A DNA stretch of 64,000 nt from Peredibacter sp045999315 (GTDB lineage: Bacteria; Bdellovibrionota; Bacteriovoracia; Bacteriovoracales; Bacteriovoracaceae): contig NZ_CP174607.1 in the NCBI RefSeq assembly GCF_045999315.1, positions 2,418,001-2,482,000 of the forward strand, written 5' to 3'. The notes under the pieces are model-generated. The model saw only the letters and a program-made list of their open reading frames with translations, had not been told where the DNA came from and did no database searches. Positions 16,622 to 25,180 of this stretch are shown here, piece by piece; positions within the stretch are counted from its first letter, which is position 1, and each line of letters starts with the position of its first letter. The translations under genes were made by a program, and so were the position numbers.

Positions 16622-17074
16622 ATGGAATTCAAGACCTCTTGGAAAGAAAACATGCTCTTTAAGACCAAAGTTGGTAACCATCAAATTACTATGGATGCGG
16701 CCGCTCCATTGGGACAAGATAAAGGGGCGACCCCTAAAGAACTTTTTGCGGCATCTCTTTCAGGTTGTACTGGAATGGATATAGTTGGTTTATTACATAA
16801 ATATAAACAAACCATAAATAAGTTTGAGATTGAGACCAAAGTTCAATCCACTAATGATGGTTATCCTATTGTCTTTTCCTACATTGATTTGATTTATCAT
16901 ATAAATGGTGAAGTCGATGAGGCCCTTGCCCTGCAGGCCATTAGATTGGCCCAAACTAAGTATTGTGGTGTTAGTGCAATGATGGCCCGATCCACTTCTA
17001 TCCATTGGAGATTGTTCTTAAATGGTAAGGAAGCAGGAACCGGAGATGTAGGGGAATACCTCAGTGGTGAATAA
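16622..17074 (+). CDS. OsmC-family peroxiredoxin-like protein
   Basis: A 150-residue OsmC/Ohr superfamily protein. GGAG before the ATG at 16622 sets the start; the frame extends 48 bases further without a ribosome site. Cys49 in SLSGCTGMD and Cys115 in KYCGVSAMM are the two catalytic thiols that reduce organic hydroperoxides. GATPKELFAASLSGC is the family signature. It is YhfA/OsmC-like rather than Ohr. It is divergent from the two-DsbA operon, and the shared region may coordinate a redox response. Cytoplasmic. Confidence 0.9.
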   Translation: MEFKTSWKENMLFKTKVGNHQITMDAAAPLGQDKGATPKELFAASLSGCTGMDIVGLLHKYKQTINKFEIETKVQSTNDGYPIVFSYIDLIYHINGEVDEALALQAIRLAQTKYCGVSAMMARSTSIHWRLFLNGKEAGTGDVGEYLSGE

Positions 17075-17114
17075 GATTACTGAAATGTAATTTATCACTT
17101 GGCCTAAAATACCG

Positions 17115-17120
17115 TATAAT
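17115..17120 (+). promoter_or_regulatory. -10 TATAAT exactly six bases before the response-regulator start
   Basis: Perfect TATAAT; the next six bases lead straight into the ATG at 17127 and contain no Shine-Dalgarno, so the message is probably leaderless. An inverted repeat ATTAC-N6-GTAAT at 17075-17090 lies upstream and could be an autoregulatory site. Confidence 0.6.
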
Positions 17121-17126
17121 AAACGG

Positions 17127-17807
17127 ATGAAAATTCTTGTCGTTGAAGACGATCCGAAAATTTCTGGCTTCATTAAAAAAGGATTAAAAGAGTCCGGTTA
17201 CGAGGCCACTGAAATCGCCAATGGTCAGGAAGCGCTCGATCATTTGAGCGTGGACAAATCCTATGACTTGGTAGTTCTCGATCTTATGCTGCCTGGAAAG
17301 AGCGGACTTGAGGTACTGGCCGGGATGCGATCCGAGGGACTTAGTACTCCCGTGCTTATTTTAAGTGCTAAACGTTCGGTGGAAGAGAAGGTCGAGGGCC
17401 TTCAGCATGGGGCAGATGATTATCTAATTAAGCCCTTTGCTTTTTCTGAACTCCTGGCACGAATTCAAGTTCTTCTTCGTCGACATGGGCCCCAGAAAAG
17501 CCTTCCCACTTCATTGTCCCAATTCGGAATTAAAATTGATTTATTAAAAAGAGAAGTGACACGCGAGGGGAAAGTCATTGACCTTCAAGCAAAAGAGTTT
17601 TCTCTTCTTGAATACTTTCTAAAAAATCCTGAAAGAGTTCTTTCTAAGACCATGATCCTGGAAAATGTGTATCACTATAACTTTGATACCCAGACCAATA
17701 TTGTGGATGTTTTGGTTTGTCGTCTAAGAAATAAGATTGATAAGGACTTTGACCAGAAGACCATTCATACCATCAGAGGGGTGGGGTATGTTCTCAAAGA
17801 TGGTTAA
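17127..17807 (+). CDS. OmpR-family response regulator
   Basis: A 226-residue two-domain regulator. The receiver has EDD at residues 7-9, phospho-acceptor Asp52 in VVLDLMLPG, and the conserved Lys in LIKPFAF. The C-terminal winged helix includes LQAKEFSLLEYFLKNPERVLSKTMILENVY and IDKDFDQKTIHTIRGVGYVL. It is cytoplasmic and DNA-binding. The kinase gene overlaps its 3' end. The likely regulon includes the downstream small membrane peptide and PepSY gene. Transcription appears leaderless. Confidence 0.95.
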   Translation: MKILVVEDDPKISGFIKKGLKESGYEATEIANGQEALDHLSVDKSYDLVVLDLMLPGKSGLEVLAGMRSEGLSTPVLILSAKRSVEEKVEGLQHGADDYLIKPFAFSELLARIQVLLRRHGPQKSLPTSLSQFGIKIDLLKREVTREGKVIDLQAKEFSLLEYFLKNPERVLSKTMILENVYHYNFDTQTNIVDVLVCRLRNKIDKDFDQKTIHTIRGVGYVLKDG

Positions 17808-19278
17808 AAAGATCGGCCCTCGCCTGGTCCTTGGAACAACTCTTTTACTTCTCGTTTCCCTTCTCAGTGTATCTATCACCATCTATTATCTCCTTTCAAA
17901 TTCCTTGAGAAAGAGTGACAAAGATCTTCTGGAACGTTTGTCGGCCGTCTATGCCCAAAACTATGAGCTATTCGGGGAGGAATCACTCCGCAGGGACATC
18001 TCTCCTGAGATTCTGGTGATCATCGTTGATAAAAACGGCGAAGAGGTCTTTTCTTCTTTACCTAAATATATTGATCGCGACTTTGAAGACGAGGAAGAGA
18101 TCCGACAACTTCAGGAGGAAGTTCGCAAGATGCCGCTTAAAAAAGGGCTTCAGACTGTTCTTCTTCTTTCTGGTGAAGAGGACAAAGACCTTTACGAGAA
18201 GTTTGAATATCAGCTTCGTTTAATGTTTTTAGAGAAAGAATGGTTGGGGCTACTTCCCTTGATTGATAATGATATGGTGGAAGTTCTAGTGACTCCACTT
18301 AAAAATGACCGTTGGATGAAGGTCGGAAAAAGTTCTGAGGAGCGCGAAGAGCATCTGGCGAGTATCCGTTACATTGCGCTCATGGTGCTTATTCCCTTCC
18401 TCTTTATTGGTTTTCTTTTAAGCTACTTGTTGTCGCGAAGTATTTTGAGACCGATTAAAAATCTGGCGACCGTCATTAAAGACATTCAACAAGGACAGGG
18501 CCAGAAGCGGGCCTTGGTTCGAAATTCTGGAGATGAAGTTGATCTTTTGTCCCATGAATTTAACTCTCTTCTGGATAAAAATGAGGTCCTCATTTCCAAT
18601 CTTAAAAGCTCCATTGATAACGTGGCCCATGATTTGAGAACTCCTCTTACTCGTTTTAGAAATAGTGCGGAGGACGCTCTTCTTCATCAAGATGACCCAA
18701 AAAAAATGACTGAAGCTTTGGAAGACGGTCTGGAAAATTCAGAGAAGATCTTGGAGCTTCTTCATGCCATCATGGATGTTTCTGAGGCCGAGACCGGAAC
18801 CATGGCCATTAAGAAGAAAGAAATCTACTTAGATATCTTTATCGAAAATCTGGTGGACCTTTATCAATATGTGGCCGAAGACAAAGAGATCAAACTCACC
18901 ATGGATATTGCACAAGGACTTTGCATCATGGGAGATGAAGTCCGATTAAACCAGGCTTTTGGAAATATTTTGGATAACGCCATTAAGTATTCTCCAAAAG
19001 GCACAGAGGTCCATATAGGCGTAACTTCCACTCAGGATCAGGTACAAATTTCAGTTAAAGATCAAGGTGAAGGAATCCCTGAGCCTGACCTGGAAAAGAT
19101 CTGGGAGCGCCTTTATCGCGTGGATAAGAGTCGCTCAACTCCGGGTCTTGGCATTGGTCTAAGTGTTGTAAAGGCCATCATTAAGGTCCACCAAGGAACC
19201 GTCCAAGTCTCTAGTACTATAGGGAAAGGGTCTTGTTTCACAGTTACATTACCACTTTGTAATGCAGGCGTAAGATAG
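17788..19278 (+). CDS. Sensor histidine kinase, partner of the 17127 regulator
   Basis: A 496-residue kinase whose best start is the ATG at 17788 behind GAGGGG, inside the end of the regulator gene; an ATG at 17800 is also possible. TM1 is about residues 10-36 and TM2 about 195-218, enclosing a periplasmic sensor of roughly 150 residues. HAMP follows (LLSRSILRPIKNL), then the phospho-acceptor His281 in NVAHDLRTPLTRFRN, and ATPase boxes GNILDNAIKYS, DQGEGIP and GLGIGLSVVKAII. It works in the inner membrane and phosphorylates the neighbouring OmpR-type protein. The signal is unknown. Confidence 0.94.
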   Translation: MFSKMVKKIGPRLVLGTTLLLLVSLLSVSITIYYLLSNSLRKSDKDLLERLSAVYAQNYELFGEESLRRDISPEILVIIVDKNGEEVFSSLPKYIDRDFEDEEEIRQLQEEVRKMPLKKGLQTVLLLSGEEDKDLYEKFEYQLRLMFLEKEWLGLLPLIDNDMVEVLVTPLKNDRWMKVGKSSEEREEHLASIRYIALMVLIPFLFIGFLLSYLLSRSILRPIKNLATVIKDIQQGQGQKRALVRNSGDEVDLLSHEFNSLLDKNEVLISNLKSSIDNVAHDLRTPLTRFRNSAEDALLHQDDPKKMTEALEDGLENSEKILELLHAIMDVSEAETGTMAIKKKEIYLDIFIENLVDLYQYVAEDKEIKLTMDIAQGLCIMGDEVRLNQAFGNILDNAIKYSPKGTEVHIGVTSTQDQVQISVKDQGEGIPEPDLEKIWERLYRVDKSRSTPGLGIGLSVVKAIIKVHQGTVQVSSTIGKGSCFTVTLPLCNAGVR

Positions 19279-19322
19279 CGGTAAGGTCCATGTTTTAAGA
19301 TTTTCTCATCAAGGGGAAACAC

Positions 19323-19409
19323 ATGAAACACTTGGCAGTACCTTTATTACATCTCGTAATCATCACAGCTTTGGCCATTTCGGCCTACCAGTCTGTTGTT
19401 TTATCATAA
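19323..19409 (+). CDS. 28-residue membrane peptide between the two-component system and PepSY gene
   Basis: A short open frame of 28 codons starting MKHLAVPLLHLVIITALAIS and ending SYQSVVLS-like with Tyr-Gln-Ser-Val-Val-Leu-Ser. AAGGGG lies at good spacing before its ATG. A single hydrophobic helix covers about residues 5-22, so it should insert in the membrane. It starts 44 bases after the kinase stop and ends ten bases before the PepSY start, whose own ribosome site AAGGAG overlaps its end. This suggests a small regulatory or accessory peptide of the same operon. It is not recognised. Confidence 0.55.
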   Translation: MKHLAVPLLHLVIITALAISAYQSVVLS

Positions 19410-19418
19410 GGAGTAACT

Positions 19419-19856
19419 ATGAAATCGGTGAAAGTTTTAACTGTAGGCCTTTTGGCATTATCTCTTCCTGTCTTCGCTGCGACTGTGAGTGAATCAGCGC
19501 TAAAAATGATTCCGGGTGGGAAAGTGGTTCAGGAAAAAGAAAAAGAAGTAAAAGTTCAAACTAAAGACGGATCAATTGTTGAGGTTGAATTTAAACGTAA
19601 CGGAGATTTTGAAGAGGCCTCTGGTCACGCAGTTGATAAAGACACATTTGAGCCGGGCCAAAATCTTCTTTCACTTAAAGATGCAGTGGCATCAGTTAAG
19701 AAAGCAGGAAAAACTCCAGTGGGTGACTGGTCTCTTGAAGACAGTATGATGAAGGGCTGGCACTATGAGTTTGAAGGCATGGAAAACGGTAAAGCGATGG
19801 AGTATTTAGTTGACGCTAAGACCGGTAAGCTTCGTGAATCAAGACAAGACGATTAA
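19419..19856 (+). CDS. Secreted PepSY-domain protein
   Basis: A 145-residue protein with signal peptide MKSVKVLTVGLLALSLPVFA. Two short PepSY-like repeats follow, with KMIPGGKVVQEKEKEVKVQTKDGSIVEVEF and DAVASVKKAGKTPVGDWSLED, ending in KAMEYLVDAKTGKLRES, the DAxTG pattern of PepSY domains. It should be periplasmic. PepSY domains are thought to bind or inhibit peptidases or sense the envelope. Small PepSY genes often follow two-component systems, as this one does. AAGGAG precedes the ATG. Confidence 0.82.
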   Translation: MKSVKVLTVGLLALSLPVFAATVSESALKMIPGGKVVQEKEKEVKVQTKDGSIVEVEFKRNGDFEEASGHAVDKDTFEPGQNLLSLKDAVASVKKAGKTPVGDWSLEDSMMKGWHYEFEGMENGKAMEYLVDAKTGKLRESRQDD

Positions 19857-19862
19857 AATAAG

Positions 19863-19883
19863 AAGGCCCCGTTAAGGGGCCTT
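19863..19883. terminator. Hairpin between PepSY gene and S8 protease gene
   Basis: AAGGCCCC pairs perfectly with GGGGCCTT around GTTAA. The following T-run is short. It separates two convergent genes and may serve both. Confidence 0.7.
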
Positions 19884-19889
19884 ATCAAT

Positions 19890-22718
19890 TCAGATGACTT
19901 CAATTTTTCCAAGATTAATACGTTTTGCTTCAAAGATCGTCGAGTACTCAACTCGGTAGATGCCAGGTTCTAATTTTGGTAGAACAAAGTCTTTCTTCAT
20001 TCTTCCACCGAGATCAAATCTTACCTTCGCTTCTTCTACAATCGTAGAGATCTGAAGTTTCCAGAAAAGATTATCATTGGCGGCGATTCCCCAATCAAAA
20101 GGCACACAACGGAACTTTAGAGTGGCCTCTTTATCTGTGTCGTTATGATAAGTCGCTTTATCAGTCGCCTCAAACTCACCCTTATCGTTTTGAACCATGA
20201 TGCTACAGTTTGCATAAAAGTAACTCATGTCGTACTGAGCGGTTGGAAGAAGATCGACGGCGTAGCTCCCTTTGGCCACATTCATGGTGATCTCAGGAAT
20301 GTCTTTCTTGTTATTAAAGATCTGAGATTTAATCGGAGATACTTCACGAACAAGTACTAGTTCACCTTGAAGAGCAGATTGGGCCAGGTTGCTGAGGTTG
20401 ATTTTGCCACCTTCAGCACCCGCAATGTCCGTATTAAGTTTAAGATTAATTTCTTCCATCTCGAACTCAACCGTTGCTGAGCGCTCAGTTCCACCGTTCA
20501 TCAGCATTGTCACCTGATAGTGACCTGGCTTAGGAGTCGCCATGATGAACTCGCGAGTGAAAGCAATTTGTTCAGCACGGACATAGTCCGGAGTAAAAGT
20601 TCCAAGATTAAGAAAGCTTGATTCACCTTCAATTACGCGTGTTCTAACTCTTACACCTTTAACACCCTCTGGAATGTTTAAGTGGATACGAGCACCTTCC
20701 TGAGAACCAACAGTCAGGCTTTGACGAAGGAACGTACGAGGACGAAGATCACGAATGGCCGTTACTGGAACTACGGCCAGAAGAGTTTTATCAGCTTTTG
20801 AGTAAAGACGAATTTCACCGAAGGCCTCGTTCACGTCACCCAGCATTTCTTCAGCGTTCACATCGACCGCGATTCGGCTTTGAGAAACGGCCACCCAAAG
20901 TTCCTTTGGACCTTTGATGCCTTTTGAATATTCAATATCCACGGGAGTCAGAAGGTTAATAGTTGCATCCGATGGAGCGAGAGTAGAAAGTTCTCCAGTG
21001 AACAACACGCGGTAAGTTTCAACCGAGTTTGTTAACTGAGAAGTTTTAACAAAGATGCCTTGAGCGGCCGTTCCATCAAGACCACCACGGTTTACACTTA
21101 CCGCAATGTTTTGGAAATTTTGACCATTAATAAGGGTCTTATAGATCTCAAGGGCCTTAGGAATTTGTGGAAGACCATAACCTTGAGACACGAATGGCTC
21201 ATTTGAAATTCTTCTGCCTGATAGGCGAAGGGCCGCAACAACCGTGGCCGCATTTACTTTCAGACCAGCTTGCTTAATCGCAGAAACAAGAACGGTGGCC
21301 GCACCAGCAAGGGCCGGTGAAGCAGAACTTGTTCCATTAAAAGCACGGTAACCAAGATTTGGAGAAGAGTGAGTTAAGCTTGAGAGCGGAGAGATAAGAG
21401 TTGGGCCCGCACCACCTGCACCTGGACCACGACTTGAGTAATAAACCACGCGGCCTTCTTCCGGAAGACCAGTTGTTCCCCAAACTCTTTCATCTAGTTC
21501 TTTTGGAACATAAGCACCGGCCACGAGAGTTGATGAAGGATACATCAAACGACGGTTAAGAGAGCCAAGACCTGGACCGTTGTTTCCGGCCGAGAAGCTC
21601 ACCACGATATTGTGTTTCTCAATAATCTGGGCCAGGGCCTTACTCATGAAGGCCTGTGTTGCGGTATTAGTGAAGAACAGTGAGTAGCTCACGTTCGCCA
21701 CTTCTGCTCCTTGAGAACCTAACCAATCAATCGCAAGCAGGAATGTTCCCAGGGTGTATTCGTTTTCCACCGGTTTATTTGTGAGTTCAGAGAGATCGTA
21801 ATCAACGATTTGAGCACCTGGGGCAACTCCATCAAGATTTGCTCCCCCCATTGAGTTGTGAGCGGCCATGACACTCGCCACACCTTCACCATGGGAGTCA
21901 TCATCTTTCTCTGGTTGAAGAACTTTAAGAGTTTTTTTCGCAAGATCAACTTCTGTCATCAGGGCAAGAGTTGGTTGCTTTGGAAGAAGATAATAGTCGC
22001 CAGTCTTGGCGAACGTTCCCTTACATTCAGAATCATCAAATTTGTCATCAACGTTTAGATCAAGGCAAACGCGAGAGCCATCCAGAGAGACCGATGCTTT
22101 CCAGTTATTGATTGTTCCATCGAGATTAAGATCAAGCTTCCCACCGAAAGTCATGCCTTCTTTAATTTCAACCGTGAAGCCATCTTCCGCATCCACGAGT
22201 GGGTAAGTTGAGAATGTTGATTGAGATGTTTTGGCCAGAAACTTACGGGCACCTGTTGTGGTTCTCTGGAAACCTACTTGATGAGGAGAGATACCGTCAT
22301 CAATTACGCCTACGATCACACCGCGACCATCGGCCTCAGGATTGGTTTTCCATAGATCAAGAATCCCAAATTCTTTTTTCGCCAGATAAATGGCGTCCGC
22401 ATCTGGTTTACCCACTTGATCACGAGAAACTTCAATTTCAGAATCTAGTAAGTAATCAAGACTATCTTTAACCGGAATATTTAATTGATTAAGGTCTGAA
22501 GCTGCACCAGTCAGACGGATAATATTTTGACCTTCAAGTTTAATTCCGGCCTTAATGATTTCTTGCTGAAACTCAGGAGTGATTTCGGCACCAAGAACAA
22601 CCACTGAAGTATTGCCTTTAGTTTGTTCAGAAAGATTAAGCTTTTCTGTTTTGTGCTTCTGAGGGCCACCACAACCAGCAAGAAGAAGAGTAAAAAGTAA
22701 TCCAGCAGTCTTTTTCAT
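19890..22718 (-). CDS. Lipoprotein subtilisin-like serine protease (S8 family)
   Basis: A 942-residue protein; the ATG at 22718 follows GAAGGATC and begins MKKTAGLLFTLLLAGCGG, a lipobox that anchors it to a membrane. The catalytic triad is Asp140 in GVIDDG, His276 in DSHGEGVAS and Ser464 in FNGTSSASP, with oxyanion Asn379 in SAGNNGP. About 130 residues are inserted between Asp and His, including DLNLDGT and LNVDDKFDD, which look like calcium-binding dockerin-like loops. Some 450 residues follow the catalytic domain and look like beta-sandwich domains. It is probably an outer-membrane or surface protease. Substrates are unknown; host or prey protein digestion is a guess. Confidence 0.92.
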   Translation of the reverse strand: MKKTAGLLFTLLLAGCGGPQKHKTEKLNLSEQTKGNTSVVVLGAEITPEFQQEIIKAGIKLEGQNIIRLTGAASDLNQLNIPVKDSLDYLLDSEIEVSRDQVGKPDADAIYLAKKEFGILDLWKTNPEADGRGVIVGVIDDGISPHQVGFQRTTTGARKFLAKTSQSTFSTYPLVDAEDGFTVEIKEGMTFGGKLDLNLDGTINNWKASVSLDGSRVCLDLNVDDKFDDSECKGTFAKTGDYYLLPKQPTLALMTEVDLAKKTLKVLQPEKDDDSHGEGVASVMAAHNSMGGANLDGVAPGAQIVDYDLSELTNKPVENEYTLGTFLLAIDWLGSQGAEVANVSYSLFFTNTATQAFMSKALAQIIEKHNIVVSFSAGNNGPGLGSLNRRLMYPSSTLVAGAYVPKELDERVWGTTGLPEEGRVVYYSSRGPGAGGAGPTLISPLSSLTHSSPNLGYRAFNGTSSASPALAGAATVLVSAIKQAGLKVNAATVVAALRLSGRRISNEPFVSQGYGLPQIPKALEIYKTLINGQNFQNIAVSVNRGGLDGTAAQGIFVKTSQLTNSVETYRVLFTGELSTLAPSDATINLLTPVDIEYSKGIKGPKELWVAVSQSRIAVDVNAEEMLGDVNEAFGEIRLYSKADKTLLAVVPVTAIRDLRPRTFLRQSLTVGSQEGARIHLNIPEGVKGVRVRTRVIEGESSFLNLGTFTPDYVRAEQIAFTREFIMATPKPGHYQVTMLMNGGTERSATVEFEMEEINLKLNTDIAGAEGGKINLSNLAQSALQGELVLVREVSPIKSQIFNNKKDIPEITMNVAKGSYAVDLLPTAQYDMSYFYANCSIMVQNDKGEFEATDKATYHNDTDKEATLKFRCVPFDWGIAANDNLFWKLQISTIVEEAKVRFDLGGRMKKDFVLPKLEPGIYRVEYSTIFEAKRINLGKIEVI

Positions 22719-22788
22719 AGAGATCCTTCGTTCATTTTGCACACAGGTATCTTAGCTAAATACCCGAATTGCATGGGCGAGATTGAAC

Positions 22789-22817
22789 TTTTTACCTGCC
22801 GGTGTTTATATCGTCAA
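22789..22817 (-). promoter_or_regulatory. Putative promoter of the S8 protease gene
   Basis: On the minus strand TTGACG (22817-22812) and TAAAAA (22794-22789) are spaced by 17 bases. It would give a leader of about 65 bases before the ATG at 22718. Confidence 0.4.
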
Positions 22818-22868
22818 CACGCCTTAAACTATGGAAATCTATGAGGATTTAATCAATTGTTAGGGGAT

Positions 22869-24728
22869 TTAGTGAATGTGGGTCTCATTTTCCGGTGAAG
22901 AAGGTCTTCTTTCATCATCGAGAACGCTGAAAAACTCCTTCAACTCTTCTTCGGAGAGGGTCTCACGAAGCATCAAGGCCCCGGCGGCCGATTCTAAAAG
23001 CTCTCGATGGTTTCTGAGGAATTCATAGGCCCGTAAATAGGAGTTCATGACGATTCGTTTCACGCATTCATCAATTTCTTTGGCGGTATCATCAGCGTAG
23101 CTCATGCGAGAAAATCCTTCTTTAACATCCAGGAACGCTGAAGATGGTTCTTCATAAGTCACAAAGCCCAGCTCTTCGGTCATCCCAAAGCGCATGACCA
23201 TTTCACGGGCAATATTGGTGGCCTTGCCTAAATCATCGGAAGCTCCGGTGCTGAGTTTTCCAAAGATGAGCATCTCGGAAGCACGACCGCCCATAAGCAC
23301 GGCCATTTTATTTTCGAGATCTTCTTTGGTCATAAGATAGCGGTCTTCCGTTGGACGTTGAATGGTGTAGCCCATGGAACCAATGCCGTGAGGAATGATA
23401 GAGACCTTGTGGATCTTATCATCACGACTCATCCAATAACCAACTAAGGTGTGACCCATTTCATGAAAGGCCACCATCTCTTTTTCTTTAGCATTAAGGA
23501 TCTTATTTTTCTTCTCGATCCCCGCGATTGAACGTTCAAAGGCGAGAGTGAAATGATTCATATTAATGGCGTTGGCATTTTCTCTCGTGGCGATCAGGGC
23601 CGCTTCATTCACGAGATTAGCGAGATCAGCTCCGGTGAATCCTGGTGTTAATCCAGCAATAGTATCCAGATCAACTTCCGGCTCCATCTTTACTTTCTTA
23701 GAATGAATTTTAAGAATATCTTCTCTGCCTTTGCGGTCAGGACGATCGACCACCACTTGACGATCAAAACGGCCGGCGCGAAGAAGGGCCGGGTCAATCA
23801 TCTCAGGGCGGTTGGTGGCCGCAATAATGATAATTCCACCTTGTGTATCAAAACCGTCCATCTCAACTAAGAGTTGGTTTAAGGTTTGTTCTTTTTCGTC
23901 ATTTCCACCCATGATATTAGAGTGACGAGTTTTTCCGAGAGCATCAAGTTCATCAATAAAGATGATACATGGTGCAGTTTTCTTTGCTTGTTCAAAAAGA
24001 TCTCTTACCCGGGCAGCACCCACACCGACAAACATCTCTACGAACTCAGCACCGTTGGTCGAGAAGAAGGGAACACCTGCTTCACCGGCAATGGCCTTCG
24101 CAATAAGAGTTTTTCCTGTTCCTGGAGAACCCACCAGAAGAATCCCTTTCGGCATTTTCCCGCCGAGGCTTTTAACTTTGTCTGCGTTCTTTAAGAAGTC
24201 GATCACTTCTCTTAGTTCTTCTAGTGCTTCATCAGCGCCGGCAACGTCCTTAAAAGTTGTTTTGGTATCAGTCTCTACATAGATCTTCGCCTTACTTTTA
24301 CCGATGGACATAAAAGAGCCACCGCCCCCCATGCCTTTGAGACCGCGCCTTAAGATGTAGTACCAGAAACCAATAAAGAGGAGAGTAGGTAAGAAGAAGA
24401 GAATAAAAGTTCCCATAAAAGAAGAAGAACCGAGGCTTTCGTAACTCACTTTGTATTTATCAAGTTGATTGGCAATGTCCTGAGGAACAATGTTGGTTTG
24501 ATAACCAATTCGGCCCTTGATCGGCTTTACAAATTCCCCGGTGGCACTGTCTCCGCGGAGAGTGACGTTTTTGATATCACCTCGTTCAAGATGCTGCTTG
24601 AATTCACTATAGGAGATTCGCTGCATCTGAGCACCTTCAAGACAGCTTCTTACAATTAAGAAGGCAAGAAGCCCAAGAAAGATGTGGTAATAACTGAATA
24701 CGAAACGCTTGTTGTTCTCAGTTTCCAT
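22869..24728 (-). CDS. ftsH: ATP-dependent zinc metalloprotease FtsH
   Basis: A 619-residue FtsH. The frame opens further upstream at a GTG (24770) behind AGAGGA, but FtsH proteins normally begin near METENNKRFVFSYYHIFLG, and TATGAT lies exactly six bases before that ATG, so I use 24728. TM1 is about residues 10-30 and TM2 about 110-130, bordering a small periplasmic domain. Walker A GSPGTGKT, Walker B CIIFIDELDA, the SRH and the zinc site HEMGH near residue 420 follow. It degrades membrane and short-lived cytoplasmic proteins. It is a single copy in the window with no hflKC nearby. Confidence 0.93.
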   Translation of the reverse strand: METENNKRFVFSYYHIFLGLLAFLIVRSCLEGAQMQRISYSEFKQHLERGDIKNVTLRGDSATGEFVKPIKGRIGYQTNIVPQDIANQLDKYKVSYESLGSSSFMGTFILFFLPTLLFIGFWYYILRRGLKGMGGGGSFMSIGKSKAKIYVETDTKTTFKDVAGADEALEELREVIDFLKNADKVKSLGGKMPKGILLVGSPGTGKTLIAKAIAGEAGVPFFSTNGAEFVEMFVGVGAARVRDLFEQAKKTAPCIIFIDELDALGKTRHSNIMGGNDEKEQTLNQLLVEMDGFDTQGGIIIIAATNRPEMIDPALLRAGRFDRQVVVDRPDRKGREDILKIHSKKVKMEPEVDLDTIAGLTPGFTGADLANLVNEAALIATRENANAINMNHFTLAFERSIAGIEKKNKILNAKEKEMVAFHEMGHTLVGYWMSRDDKIHKVSIIPHGIGSMGYTIQRPTEDRYLMTKEDLENKMAVLMGGRASEMLIFGKLSTGASDDLGKATNIAREMVMRFGMTEELGFVTYEEPSSAFLDVKEGFSRMSYADDTAKEIDECVKRIVMNSYLRAYEFLRNHRELLESAAGALMLRETLSEEELKEFFSVLDDERRPSSPENETHIH

Positions 24729-24793
24729 CCAAGGATCATAACAAGAGAAAGCTTTGAGAGCATGATACACTTCTTCCTCTTCAACTAACTCAG

Positions 24794-25153
24794 TTAACTT
24801 CTGCCTCGCACGGTGATGGAAACTTCATCAGTTAGGGTCAGACCTTCTTCTTTTTTTGTGATACGGAACACATATTTCCCTGGTCGAAGACCAGTAATTT
24901 TTGTTGAAAGCGCATGTGGCTTTTCAATCTTCGCTGGACCTCCCGAGATTTTGGTCCACCGGTAACTTGACGACTGAATGTCAGTGGCAAGGGCCTCTAG
25001 TGTGGTCTTAGAAGTTGTAATCACTTTGTCATGGCCCGCGAAAATGGAACTTGTGACCAGATCAATAATGTTGATCTCTTCGATCGGACCTGCACTTCTC
25101 TGACATGAAGAAAGAAATAGAGTGAATATGAGGAGAAAGATGGATGTTCTCAT
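24794..25153 (-). CDS. Small lipoprotein with a PKD/K319L-like domain
   Basis: A 119-residue lipoprotein beginning MRTSIFLLIFTLFLSSCQRS, where LSSC is the lipobox; a TTG six bases upstream is a poorer start. The mature domain (about residues 40-117) has AGHDKVITTSKTTLEALAT, then SYRWTKISGGPAKIEKP and LRPGKYVFRITKKEEG, matching the beta-sandwich PKD-like repeats of K319L type. No catalytic residues are seen. It lies between the serine hydrolase and ftsH with gaps of about 20-60 bases, so read-through into ftsH is possible. Confidence 0.75.
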   Translation of the reverse strand: MRTSIFLLIFTLFLSSCQRSAGPIEEINIIDLVTSSIFAGHDKVITTSKTTLEALATDIQSSSYRWTKISGGPAKIEKPHALSTKITGLRPGKYVFRITKKEEGLTLTDEVSITVRGRS

Positions 25154-25180
25154 ACTCAAAGTTGTAGCAAAAAGATGTTA

